From Pirellulales bacterium (lineage in GTDB: Bacteria > Planctomycetota > Planctomycetia > Pirellulales > JAEUIK01), in contig JAIESQ010000029.1 in the NCBI GenBank assembly GCA_019745975.1, forward strand, positions 1 through 40,052: a stretch of 40,052 nucleotides of DNA, in the 5' to 3' direction. The translations under genes and the position numbers were made by a program. Below the pieces are notes generated by a model, which saw only the letters and a list, made by a program, of their open reading frames with translations, made no database searches and was not told the DNA's origin. The stretch's first letter is position 1. Each line of letters opens with the position of its first letter. Positions 25,453-33,657 of the stretch are shown here, in pieces.

Positions 25453-26244
25453 TTAGGGCGTGAACATTACGCCGGCGCCCCAAGGGCCGGTATAAACGCT
25501 GAGGTTCGGCTTCGAGGGCTGGCGTTGGGGCCGACGTGGCGCGTATTGACTTTGAGACTGTGGATAAAAACTCTGGAACGAGCGCGGCTGCATCGCCGCT
25601 TGTTGTCGGGCCGAGGCTTGTTGCGCGCGGCGCTGGCGATCAGCCGCCACTTGCGATTGGCGGGCCTGGTCAAACGCCTCTTGAGCTTGCACGCGCGACG
25701 CCCTTCGGGCGTTGAACTGCGCGAGCTCCGCCTCGAGCTGCGAGGCGGTCATATTGACGATGTCGGGTCGCATCTTGGCCAGTTCTTCGTCGCTGTAGCG
25801 CGCCTGAGCGCCCAGGAAATTCCCCAGCCAGCGCCGGGCGTCGGCCGCCTCGGGGCTCATCAGCACGGTTAGCTTCGACTCCATGCGAACGAGCAATTGA
25901 CGCAATTCGGCGACCGACATTTTGGTGATCTTGGCGTCGAAGTCCTTGCGCATTTGCGCGACTTCAGCCGGTGTGTAAATCTGCTGAACGCTGAGCCATT
26001 CGTTCAGCCAGTGCGTTGCCTCGGCCCATCGCTCGCTCGAGAGAATCTCCAGCTTGGCTTTCTCCTCGGCCGACAACGTTGTCGCGGCCGCCGGAGCAGA
26101 CGCCGTCGCCGGCTTTGGCGGCGCGGCCTTGCTCGGCGGATCGGCCGCGCCGGCGAGGCCTACCAAGCCACTGGCGACAATAGCTGACAGAATCAGGCGA
26201 CTGCGAAGCAAGGTGCGCCCCTGGTTGTGTTTCTTCGTGGTCAT
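25453..26244 (-). CDS. Secreted protein with duplicated helical repeat
   Basis: A protein of 263 residues with a signal peptide ('LILSAIVASGLVGLAGAADP') and an Ala/Pro-rich linker, in no family I know. The core holds two copies of one pattern: about residues 68-122 ('RWAEATHWLNEWL', 'YTPAEVAQMRKDF', 'MSVAELRQLLVRM') and about 133-184 ('DARRWLGNFL', 'YSDEELAKMRPDI', 'MTASQLEAELAQF'). The tail is very rich in Gln, Arg, Ala, Ser and Pro and ends in 'GPWGAGVMFTP'. The repeats look all-helical and the tail disordered. The start is ATG 26244. A scaffold or binding protein outside the cytoplasm is a guess. Confidence 0.7.
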   Translation of the reverse strand: MTTKKHNQGRTLLRSRLILSAIVASGLVGLAGAADPPSKAAPPKPATASAPAAATTLSAEEKAKLEILSSERWAEATHWLNEWLSVQQIYTPAEVAQMRKDFDAKITKMSVAELRQLLVRMESKLTVLMSPEAADARRWLGNFLGAQARYSDEELAKMRPDIVNMTASQLEAELAQFNARRASRVQAQEAFDQARQSQVAADRQRRAQQASARQQAAMQPRSFQSFYPQSQSQYAPRRPQRQPSKPNLSVYTGPWGAGVMFTP

Positions 26245-26346
26245 GGAATCTGCTTCTCCGACGCTGTTTGCACCAATCTGCTAGTCGCCGCGCCCACGAC
26301 CGCCGTATACTTGGCGTACCAGCGGCGCAGTTCTTACCTCGTCTTG

Positions 26347-26367
26347 TTCAACTCAGTTGAGTGAACA
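26347..26367 (-). terminator. Stem-loop after the SnoaL-like gene
   Basis: GTTCA-A-CTCA-GT-TGAG-TGAAC folds into a nine-pair stem with one bulged base. It lies 33 bp past the stop of the minus-strand gene ending at 26400. No T-tract follows on the minus strand, so termination here is possible rather than sure. Confidence 0.35.
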
Positions 26368-26399
26368 CCCCCGAGTTCTGATACACTCCAACATCCAGA

Positions 26400-27365
26400 T
26401 TACCGCGCTGCGGGCTGACGGTGCAAAAACCGCACGCTACGGGCCGGCACGGTCTCCCCGTTGATCTTCGTTTCGGGCGCCGTCCAAACCATGTTGCCGG
26501 CCTCTTGTTTGTAGTTGCTCGTCATCGAAGCGCTACTGCCGTCGGCAAGGAGGCTGTCGTTTTTGACGACCCAGGCCCCTTCGACGAACTCCCAGTCCCC
26601 CTCGCTGCGGGTACCTTGCGAATCGAAGGTCCATGAGCGAATCGCTTTGCGATCAGCGTCCCAGCCGATGTACTGCGTCCCGTCAACGAGCGCTTGATCC
26701 TTCTCGCGAACCGCGAAGTGTCGCACGAGAAAGTGATTCCCATCCGTCCAGCGCACCGACAGCGAATAGATCAACCCCCCCGATTCACCAACCCAATCGC
26801 CGACCATCCAGGCCAGGGGTTCGAGTTGCTGGCCATCGGTAAGCGGGACGCTGCCATTTTCGCGGACGCAATCCAACAGCCATTTGTCGTTTTGCTTGAC
26901 CCAGATTGCCGTAAATCGACCGAGCGCCACTCCTCCCGTATCGGCAGCCGTCGTTTGTGTAAGCCCATCTTCCACCGCGACGTCGGGTGTGATCAGTCGG
27001 ATTCGGGATTGCTTGACCTCGATGTGATGCCGCGGCTCGTTCTTGCCTAAGCCACCGAAGTCCTCGCTAATCAGATCGCGCGCTTTGAAGTGCTCACCCG
27101 ACGAATCGACGTAGTCGCCCTCGGCGGTCCAAGCGGCCGCCAACGCCTGGGCGTTTCCCTCGTTCATGGCTGCAGCATAGGCGGCGCCCGCCGCGCGGAT
27201 CGCCTTTTCATCGGCGCTTTCTGGTGCGGCTGCTGCGGCGGGAGCGGCGGTTGCATCGGGTTTGGCATCTTGTGCGTCGGCCAAGGCGACTGTCGACGTA
27301 CCGAGGATCAGACATCCAAACCGCAGCCAGCGCGACGCGGAAAAGAACAGTACGTTCCAATCCAT
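26400..27365 (-). CDS. Secreted SnoaL-like (NTF2-fold) protein with C-terminal beta domain
   Basis: A protein of 321 residues. A signal peptide ('RFGCLILGTSTVALADAQ') and an Asp/Ala/Pro-rich linker lead into a SnoaL/SgcJ-like domain at about 52-170 ('IRAAGAAYAAAMNEGNAQALAAAWTAEGDYVD'), a small alpha-beta cone used by many enzymes and binding proteins. A second domain, about 175-318, has regular strands ('WMVGDWVGES', 'SVRWTDGNHFLVRHF', 'IRSWTFDSQGTRSEGDW') and recalls DUF1579-like or lipocalin-like folds. Fusions of this kind are common in planctomycetes. The ligand is unknown. It is divergent from the SufR-like regulator across 273 bp that must hold both promoters. Confidence 0.78.
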   Translation of the reverse strand: MDWNVLFFSASRWLRFGCLILGTSTVALADAQDAKPDATAAPAAAAAPESADEKAIRAAGAAYAAAMNEGNAQALAAAWTAEGDYVDSSGEHFKARDLISEDFGGLGKNEPRHHIEVKQSRIRLITPDVAVEDGLTQTTAADTGGVALGRFTAIWVKQNDKWLLDCVRENGSVPLTDGQQLEPLAWMVGDWVGESGGLIYSLSVRWTDGNHFLVRHFAVREKDQALVDGTQYIGWDADRKAIRSWTFDSQGTRSEGDWEFVEGAWVVKNDSLLADGSSASMTSNYKQEAGNMVWTAPETKINGETVPARSVRFLHRQPAAR

Positions 27366-27638
27366 TCTCTCAGCCCTCCCTCGAAAGCTGCCACCATCGC
27401 CCCCCGACTCGCCGGCGAATGACCGCGACCGGTTAGCGAAGCCTCGACTTGATCTTGGAATTCTTTACGCAAGTGTAGCTTGGTCAGCCTGATTCGCTGC
27501 GCGCCCAAACCGGGCATTTCCCCCGTCCTGGATGGCACTTTCCGAACATAGTTTGCCCCAACCGTTCCCGCGAGGGATAATGTCCGTTAAACTTGTAATA
27601 ATTCGCGGCCCCGATTCCTCGAGAGCGGATTCCTTCTA

Positions 27639-28289
27639 ATGAGTACGGCGGTTGTCACTCCTGCCGGGATGCGGATGATCCGACTGCTGGTAGGTCGCCC
27701 GCCGCAGCATATCGCGGATTTGGTGGCAGGTGCCGGCGTCACCCGTACCGCGGTTACCGAGCAATTAAACGAACTTGTCGAAGCCGGCTTCGTTCGCCGC
27801 ACGCTGGAACGGACGGGGCGTGGTCGCCCTCGCTACCGCTATGAAGCGACGGATGCGGCACTGTCGGCACTTTTTACCAACAACCAGCGACTGCTGGCCC
27901 CCGCCTTGTTGCGGGCCCTGAGGGAGATTGGCGGGCCTGAACTCTCGCAAGCTGTGCTCGATCGGGTCAGCCAAGCGCTGGCCGATCACTATAGCGGACG
28001 CATTCGCTCGACTCTGCCGCACGAGCGGTTGCGTGAGCTTGCCGAAGTCCTCCAGGATGAAGGGGTGCTCGTCGACTTCGAGGAGTCCCACGGCCGGTAT
28101 GTCATCCGCGAGCGAACCTGCCCCTATATCGATATGATCGACGAAGACAGGACTGTCTGCGCTGTAGAAAAACGGATGATGGAGCAGGTGACAGGGGGCC
28201 CAATCAAGGCCGTTGCCTGCCGCCTCGATGGCTGCCCGGGCTGCACCTTCGAAATGGAACTGGTCCCCCTGGCAGCACGCAGCTCATAA
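27639..28289 (+). CDS. SufR-like winged-helix regulator with C-terminal cysteines
   Basis: A DNA-binding protein of 216 residues. The N-terminal winged helix spans about 8-70: 'HIADLVAGAGVTRTAVTEQLNELVEAGFV' is the helix-turn-helix and 'GRGRPRYRYEAT' the wing. The C-terminal domain carries Cys161, Cys174, Cys194, Cys199 and Cys202. SufR proteins bind an iron-sulfur cluster through C-terminal cysteines and repress suf operons when the cluster is loaded. The Cys161-X12-Cys174 spacing matches what I recall for SufR, but the Cys194/199/202 part is different. No suf genes are visible nearby, so the targets are unknown. It is divergent from the SnoaL-like gene and followed by a hairpin at 28297-28324. 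Confidence 0.8.
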   Translation: MSTAVVTPAGMRMIRLLVGRPPQHIADLVAGAGVTRTAVTEQLNELVEAGFVRRTLERTGRGRPRYRYEATDAALSALFTNNQRLLAPALLRALREIGGPELSQAVLDRVSQALADHYSGRIRSTLPHERLRELAEVLQDEGVLVDFEESHGRYVIRERTCPYIDMIDEDRTVCAVEKRMMEQVTGGPIKAVACRLDGCPGCTFEMELVPLAARSS

Positions 28290-28296
28290 CCGCCTG

Positions 28297-28324
28297 GTTG
28301 GACCGATCTGCGTCGCCGTCCAAC
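28297..28324 (+). terminator. Stem-loop after the SufR-like gene
   Basis: GTTGGAC (28297-28303) pairs perfectly with GTCCAAC (28318-28324), with CGA/TCG pairing inside the loop. It is 8 bp past the stop codon. The following sequence is only weakly T-rich, so the terminator call is moderate. Confidence 0.45.
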
Positions 28325-28341
28325 TTCTACACAGAGTTTCT

Positions 28342-28374
28342 TTGTCCGCCCGGCTCAACTTGTTATACTGAGCC
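28342..28374 (+). promoter_or_regulatory. Sigma-70-like promoter overlapped by a dyad
   Basis: TTGTCC (28342-28347) and TATACT (28364-28369) are 16 bp apart, a good sigma-70-type pair, about 90 bp before the DUF1549/DUF1553 start. A perfect dyad GGCTCA (28352-28357) / TGAGCC (28369-28374) straddles the -10 box, so a repressor could bind here. Confidence 0.45.
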
Positions 28375-28461
28375 AGTTAACGACTGTCTTGCGTCGCTGC
28401 TGTCGCCCTGATGGCGACGCGCGGAGAGGCGACTTGGTGGGTCCATTCGGAGAGCAGGCGT

Positions 28462-30735
28462 ATGCGCTGGTTCCAGGCATGCTTGGTCGGCATGCTGGCA
28501 GGCTGCGTACTCTCTGCCGCGGCTGGCTCTGAGCCATACGGACGCTTCCAATTCGAAGAAAGCGACCGCGACCACTGGGCGTTTCGCAAGGTCGAGCGCC
28601 CAGAGGTACCAAAGCCGGTGGACGTGGCTTGGGTGCGGACGCCGATTGACGCGTTCGTCGCGGCCGAACTTCAGAGCCAGAAACTCACTACCGCCGCTCC
28701 GGCCGATCCGCTAACGCTGCTGCGCCGTGCCCATCTTGATCTAACAGGTCTTCCCCCGACGCCGGTCGAACAAAAAGCCTTCCTGGCCAATCCATCGCCC
28801 CAGCGCTACGCGGCGGTTGTCGACGCGCTCTTGGCCCGACCCGACTACGGCGAACGGTGGGGACGCCACTGGCTCGACGTGGTCCGCTACGCCGAATCGA
28901 ATGGCTATGAGCGCGACAACCTCAAGCCCCACGCCTGGCGATACCGCGACTACGTAATCGCGGCTTTCAACGACGACAAGCCATACGATCGGTTCGTAAT
29001 GGAACAGATTGCCGGCGACGAGCTCGCCGATTCGAATGCCGAGACGCAAATTGCCACGACTTTCTTGCGACTCGGCCCCTGGGACGACGAACCCGCCGAT
29101 CCCATCGTCGACCGTTACGATCAATTGGACGACGTCGTGGGCACCACGGCGGCCACTTTTCTGGCGATCACGCTCCGTTGCGCACGTTGTCACGATCACA
29201 AGTTCGAGCCTTTCAGCCAACGTGACTATTCGCGCGTGCTGGCAGTGTTTGAGCCGCTGAAGCGACCGCAGATTGGTCGCGACGATCTCGACCGTTTCGT
29301 CGGCCGGGCTGAAGACCTGGCTCAGTATCGCGCGGCGATCGCCCAGGCCGATCAGGTTGTGAGCGAACTGTCGCAGCGGCGCGACGAAATTGAGCGACAG
29401 GTGCGCGAGCGATTGTTCAACGAAGGCCGCACGAGCCTGTCACCGGAGTCCGTGAGCGCCTTTCAAACTCCGGCGAAAGATCGCAACGAAGCACAGAAGA
29501 AGCTGGTGGAAGAATTCCAGGGCAAGCTCGCCGAAGAAGTAAACGCGGCGTGCCGTCCCGAGGAACGTGGCGAAATGGATCGCTGCACTGCCGAGATCGC
29601 GGTGACAAATTCACACCGCCCGACGGAGCCACCACGCGGTTACGTCTGGTACGAAGACAGTCCACAAGCTCCACTGGCACATGTCTTCTTCCGAGGTGAT
29701 CCGCGTTCGCCGCGCGAGGCAGTCGAGCCCGGATTGCCGGCTGTGTTGGTGGACGCCGCGCCGCCTCTGCCCACGCCAACCGCTAGCAGCACCGGCCGTC
29801 GCCTGCAATTGGCCCATTGGATCGCCAGCCCCGACAATCCGCTCACCGCGCGAGTGATCGTTAATCGCATCTGGCAGGGACATTTTGGCCAGGGCATTTG
29901 CGGTACCGAGAACGACCTGGGCGTGATGGGCGATTCTCTGTCTCACGAGGAGTTGCTCGACTGGCTGGCCAGCGAGTTCGTGGCCGGCGGCTGGCGGATC
30001 AAGCCGCTGCATCGGCTGATCATGCTATCGAGCGCCTATCAACAGTCGGCCGTCGGGCAGCGGCCGCAGGCGGAACGAATCGACCCCGAGAATCGCTTGC
30101 TTTGGCACTGGCGGCCGCGGCGTCTCGAAGCCGAAGCGGTACGCGACTGCATCTTGCTCGCCTCGGGCGATCTGAGTCTCAAGCGTGGCGGCCCGAGCGT
30201 CATGCCGCGCATTTCAGAGGAAGTCTTGGCAGGCCAGTCGCGCCCCGGCAGCGGCTGGGCCCCTTCCGATCTGGCGGAGGCCAATCGCCGCAGCGTGTAC
30301 GTGTTCGTGAAGCGGACGCTGCCGCTACCGGAGCTCGAAGTGCTCGACTTTCCGAATACCAACCTAAGCTGCGAACAACGCAGTGTATCAACGATCGCCC
30401 CACAGGCGCTGACGTTCCTCAACGGAGCGTTTATGCAGGAACAGTCGCGGCACTTTGCCTCGCGGTTGCAGCGCGAGGCCGGGCCCGATTTGGCCGCCCA
30501 GCTCGACTTGGCGTTTCGCCTGGCACTGTCGAGACCGGCGACGGCGGACGAGGTGACAGAGATTCGCGATTTCATCGCCAGGCATGCCCGGCAAATTGAA
30601 GCCGACGAAAGTGCGACGACTGCCGCACAGTCGGCCGGTAAGTCTAGATCGGCGTCGAGCGACTACGAGCGCCGCGCCCTCGAAGCGTTCTGCCTGGTGC
30701 TCTTGAACTCCAATGAATTCGTCTATTTGAGGTAG
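28462..30735 (+). CDS. DUF1549/DUF1553 planctomycete cytochrome-type protein
   Basis: A protein of 757 residues from ATG 28462; a GGAGAG ribosome site lies just upstream, and an in-frame ATG at 28411 is less likely. A signal peptide ('LVGMLAGCVLSAAAGSEP') shows export. DUF1549 follows (about 55-265) with 'LLRRAHLDLTGLPPTP', 'YGERWGRHWLDVVRYAES' and 'CARCHDHKFEPF', a CXXCH haem-type motif. DUF1553 is at about 445-735 ('LQLAHWIASPDNPLTARVIVNRIWQGHFG'). There is no N-terminal PSCyt1 haem domain, which many relatives have. The reaction is unknown; planctomycetes carry many paralogs, always with DUF1501 partners or near them. The DUF1501 gene starts 2 bp after its stop, so the two are translationally linked. 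Confidence 0.92.
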   Translation: MRWFQACLVGMLAGCVLSAAAGSEPYGRFQFEESDRDHWAFRKVERPEVPKPVDVAWVRTPIDAFVAAELQSQKLTTAAPADPLTLLRRAHLDLTGLPPTPVEQKAFLANPSPQRYAAVVDALLARPDYGERWGRHWLDVVRYAESNGYERDNLKPHAWRYRDYVIAAFNDDKPYDRFVMEQIAGDELADSNAETQIATTFLRLGPWDDEPADPIVDRYDQLDDVVGTTAATFLAITLRCARCHDHKFEPFSQRDYSRVLAVFEPLKRPQIGRDDLDRFVGRAEDLAQYRAAIAQADQVVSELSQRRDEIERQVRERLFNEGRTSLSPESVSAFQTPAKDRNEAQKKLVEEFQGKLAEEVNAACRPEERGEMDRCTAEIAVTNSHRPTEPPRGYVWYEDSPQAPLAHVFFRGDPRSPREAVEPGLPAVLVDAAPPLPTPTASSTGRRLQLAHWIASPDNPLTARVIVNRIWQGHFGQGICGTENDLGVMGDSLSHEELLDWLASEFVAGGWRIKPLHRLIMLSSAYQQSAVGQRPQAERIDPENRLLWHWRPRRLEAEAVRDCILLASGDLSLKRGGPSVMPRISEEVLAGQSRPGSGWAPSDLAEANRRSVYVFVKRTLPLPELEVLDFPNTNLSCEQRSVSTIAPQALTFLNGAFMQEQSRHFASRLQREAGPDLAAQLDLAFRLALSRPATADEVTEIRDFIARHARQIEADESATTAAQSAGKSRSASSDYERRALEAFCLVLLNSNEFVYLR

Positions 30736-30737
30736 CT

Positions 30738-32249
30738 GTGAACACGCGGCTCGAAGCCAATTTGGGAACTACGTCGCGGCGGTCGGCTCGCGTGCCTCGC
30801 GCTCCCAATCTCTGTGGGCAGACGCGGCGCGAGTTCTTCTGGCAAGCCGGCGGGGGGTTCGCAGGCACGGCACTTAGCTGGATGCTGGCCCAAGACGGCT
30901 TCTTTGCCAGCGCGGCACGCGCCTGCGAGGTAGACGCCTTGTCCACGTCCGCGTTAGCACCTCGACCGTCGCACTTCGCGCCGCGCGCGAAGGCCTGCAT
31001 TTGCCTGTTCATGTACGGCGGTCCAAGTCAGGTCGATCTGTTCGACGCCAAGCCGGCGTTGGAGAAATACTCAGGCCAGCCGATCCCCACGCTCGACAGC
31101 GATCCGCTGTTCAAAGTGCGGAATCCCGGCACCCTGCTCCCCTCTGCGCACAAGTTCTTGCGCCATGGGCGATCGGGCGTCGAGGTGTCGAGCCTGTTTC
31201 CGAACCTGTCTCGGCACGTCGACGACATGGCGATCGTGCGGTCGTGCTATGCTGACAGCTTCGCGCACGGATCGGGCCTGTTGCAGATGAACACCGGTTT
31301 CCTGCGGCAGGGCTACCCGAGCCTAGGCTCCTGGGTCACCTACGGACTGGGGAGCGTGAATCAGGATCTACCAGCCTACGTCGTCATGCTCGATCATCGC
31401 GGCGGTCCGATCGGCGGCGCGCCGAACTGGGGCTCGGGCTTCATGCCGGCTACTTACCAGGGGACGCAATTCCGCACGACGGGCGAGCCGTTGATCGATC
31501 TGGCGCTCCCCGCCGGAGTGTCGCCGGCGCAGCGGCGACAACAACTCGATCTGCTAAGGCGGCTGGATGACATCCGTAGCGCCGGGCTGCCGCGGGCCCA
31601 CGAGCTCGAAGCGCGGCTGGCCAGCTATGAGCTCAGCTATCGCATGCAAGCGCACGCACCGGAAGCGGTCGACCTCTCCCAGGAGACAGCCGCCACGCAC
31701 GAGCGCTATGGCTTGAACAACGAGCGCACGGAAAAGTTCGGTCGCCGCTGCCTGATGGCGCGCCGGATGATCGAACGTGGCGTGCGGTTCGTGCAGGTCT
31801 ATTCAGGGGGTGGTCACAACGACGAAAACTGGGACGCCCACGGCGACGTCGTTGCGAATCATGAGTTGCACTGCGGCGAAACCGATCAGCCGATCGCCGC
31901 GCTGTTAAGCGATCTGAAGGAGCGCGGCTTGCTCGACGAAACGCTCGTCTTCTGGACGGGGGAGTTCGGCCGGACGCCCACTGCGCAAAACGGCAAAGGA
32001 CGCGATCACAATCCGCGCGGGTTCTCCTGCTGGCTTGCTGGCGGCGGAATTCAAGGCGGGCAGGCGTATGGCGCTACCGACGAGTTCGGTTTCGCGGCGG
32101 TCGACAACAAGGTGCACGTGCACGATTTGCACGCCACGATTCTGCACCTGATGGGGCTCAACCACGAAGAGTTGACTTACTTCTTCAGCGGCCGCGAGAT
32201 GCGGTTGACCGACGTGGAGGGGCGCGTGGTGCGGGAGTTGATCGCGTAG
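30738..32249 (+). CDS. Tat-exported DUF1501 protein
   Basis: A protein of 503 residues with a twin-arginine signal: Arg30-Arg31 in 'TRREFFWQAGGGFAGTAL', so it is probably exported folded. The DUF1501 domain, related to the alkaline phosphatase/sulfatase fold, shows 'FMYGGPSQVDLFDAKP', 'SCYADSFAHGSGLLQMNTG' and the C-terminal 'VFWTGEFGRTPTAQ' and 'GRDHNPRGFSCWLAGGG' metal-site-like segments. The GTG start at 30738 is 2 bp after the upstream stop, and its ribosome site (GAGG) lies inside the upstream gene. It is the usual partner of DUF1549/DUF1553 proteins; their common substrate is not known. Confidence 0.92.
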   Translation: MNTRLEANLGTTSRRSARVPRAPNLCGQTRREFFWQAGGGFAGTALSWMLAQDGFFASAARACEVDALSTSALAPRPSHFAPRAKACICLFMYGGPSQVDLFDAKPALEKYSGQPIPTLDSDPLFKVRNPGTLLPSAHKFLRHGRSGVEVSSLFPNLSRHVDDMAIVRSCYADSFAHGSGLLQMNTGFLRQGYPSLGSWVTYGLGSVNQDLPAYVVMLDHRGGPIGGAPNWGSGFMPATYQGTQFRTTGEPLIDLALPAGVSPAQRRQQLDLLRRLDDIRSAGLPRAHELEARLASYELSYRMQAHAPEAVDLSQETAATHERYGLNNERTEKFGRRCLMARRMIERGVRFVQVYSGGGHNDENWDAHGDVVANHELHCGETDQPIAALLSDLKERGLLDETLVFWTGEFGRTPTAQNGKGRDHNPRGFSCWLAGGGIQGGQAYGATDEFGFAAVDNKVHVHDLHATILHLMGLNHEELTYFFSGREMRLTDVEGRVVRELIA

Positions 32250-32304
32250 GCAGATTTCCGCGCGATCGTGAATCGAAGATCGCTTGCTTTCTGCCGAGTT
32301 GAAG

Positions 32305-32456
32305 AATCGCGGCGCCCGAGGCATCGCTGGGGATCAGCGTTCGCGTGACCATCGGCAGCCGGGTGACGAATTCGGGGTAATCGCATTCGTGCGAGACTCC
32401 GACGAGCTGATCGCCCAAACGATCTCGGTCGCGCTGGGCAATAGGGAGACGATTCG
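32305..32456 (-). pseudogene. Frameshifted fragment of a BtuF-like cobalamin-binding protein
   Basis: On the minus strand one frame reads 'RIVSLLPSATEIVWA' (32456-32412). The frame then shifts and the next reads 'LGDQLVGVSHECDYP' and on to 'LPMVTRTLIPSDASGAAI' (32418-32305). Together these match, in order, the N-terminus I remember for BtuF-type periplasmic binding proteins of cobalamin ABC transporters ('RIVSLxPSxTEI', then 'LGxxLVGxSxxCDxP'). A net loss of 3n+1 bases at the junction, where a TTGGGC-like sequence occurs, explains the break. No start codon, signal peptide or C-terminal domain remains. It fills most of the 261-bp gap between the DUF1501 gene and hemB. Confidence 0.65.
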
Positions 32457-32510
32457 CGCGTTTGCGGCTGTCTGGATTGTTTGGCTGGCGACACGCCCAT
32501 CACCGCAGCG

Positions 32511-33524
32511 TTATGCCCCCAACCAGCCGGCTACGTCCTTGGCCCAATAGGTCAGCACGATGCCGGCCCCAGCGCGGCGGATCGCGGTGAGCATTTCGAG
32601 CGCAGTCGCGCGTTCGTCGAGCCAACCCGCGGCAGCGGCCGCCTTGACCATGCTGAATTCGCCCGACACCTGATAGGCAGCCACTGGCACGCCCGGGAAC
32701 CGCTCGCGCACCGTGCGGATGATGTCGAGATAGGCAAGCGCCGGCTTGACCATCACGGCGTCGGCCCCTTCTGCCAAGTCGAGGTCCACCTCGCGCAGGG
32801 CCTGCCCGGCGGCGGCGGCAGCATCCATTTGATACCCACGGCGATCGCCAAAGGCGGGCGCGCTCTCGGCCGCCTCGCGGAAGGGGCCGTAAAAGGCGCT
32901 GGCGTACTTGGCCGCGTAGCTGAGGATCGGCGTCGCCGAAAAGCCAGCTTCGTCGAGCCCTTGGCGGATCGCGCCGACCATGCCATCGAGCATGCCGCTG
33001 GGGGCGATCACATCGACCCCCGCCCGCGCGTGGCTCACGGCCTGTTCGGCCAACAGCGGCAGCGTGGCATCGTTATCCAGTTCGTGTACGTCGCCACTCT
33101 TAGCTAGCACGCCACAATGCCCGTGATCGGTGTACTCGCAAAAACAGAGATCGGAGATCACGAGCAGTTCGGGCACGGAGTCTTTGATCGCGCGCGTGGC
33201 TTGCTGCACGACGCCGGCGTCAGCGAGGGCCGCGCTACCCTGTGGGTCCTTATGCTCTGGGATGCCGAACAGGATCACGCCACCGAGGCCTAGCCGCCGA
33301 GCGATGCGGGCTTCGTCGACCGCGAGATCGACTGAGAGTTGAGCATGACCGGGCATGGATGCGATCGGCCGCCGCTGGTCGCGACCAGCGCGCACAAACA
33401 AGGGCAGCACCAGCTCCGAGGGGGACAAGCGTGTCTCGCGCACCAGCTCGCGCCAAGCCACCGGCGCGCGCAGGCGACGCAGGCGCGTGATCGGAAAGCC
33501 GGGCTGAAGGTCGCGCGAAGTCAT
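32511..33524 (-). CDS. hemB: Porphobilinogen synthase (delta-aminolevulinic acid dehydratase)
   Basis: HemB joins two 5-aminolevulinate molecules to porphobilinogen, an early step of haem and other tetrapyrrole synthesis in the cytoplasm. Its 337 residues are a normal length. The two active-site lysines are in place: Lys206 in '[15 protein letters not shown]' and Lys260 in '[11 protein letters not shown]'. Cys127, Cys129 and Cys137 in '[14 protein letters not shown]' mark the zinc-dependent type. 'YQVSGEFSM' is also typical. The start is ATG 33524. The gene sits between two cytochrome-type modules whose proteins carry haem-like motifs, with the BtuF-like remnant just downstream. Confidence 0.97.
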   Translation of the reverse strand: MTSRDLQPGFPITRLRRLRAPVAWRELVRETRLSPSELVLPLFVRAGRDQRRPIASMPGHAQLSVDLAVDEARIARRLGLGGVILFGIPEHKDPQGSAALADAGVVQQATRAIKDSVPELLVISDLCFCEYTDHGHCGVLAKSGDVHELDNDATLPLLAEQAVSHARAGVDVIAPSGMLDGMVGAIRQGLDEAGFSATPILSYAAKYASAFYGPFREAAESAPAFGDRRGYQMDAAAAAGQALREVDLDLAEGADAVMVKPALAYLDIIRTVRERFPGVPVAAYQVSGEFSMVKAAAAAGWLDERATALEMLTAIRRAGAGIVLTYWAKDVAGWLGA

Positions 33525-33612
33525 CTTATTCCTGGCCGCGCGGTGAGTTAACCAACTTGAACTACGCTGCCGTGGAGCACACGGCCTTCCACGTGCTGAA
33601 TGTCGAGGACTG

Positions 33613-33643
33613 CGCGGCGACGATTATTCGATCATACGCCGCG
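33613..33643 (-). terminator. Stem-loop between the cytochrome operon and hemB
   Basis: CGCGGCG (33613-33619) pairs perfectly with CGCCGCG (33637-33643) around a 17-base loop. It lies 15 bp past the stop of the minus-strand gene ending at 33658. No T-tract follows on the minus strand, so its role as terminator is uncertain. Confidence 0.35.
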
Positions 33644-33657
33644 GCGGGTAGGATGCG

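Noticed and set aside
29898-30599. A 233-residue plus-strand frame inside the DUF1549/DUF1553 gene
   Set aside because: Same-strand shadow in another frame, Arg/Ala-rich, over the DUF1553 domain.
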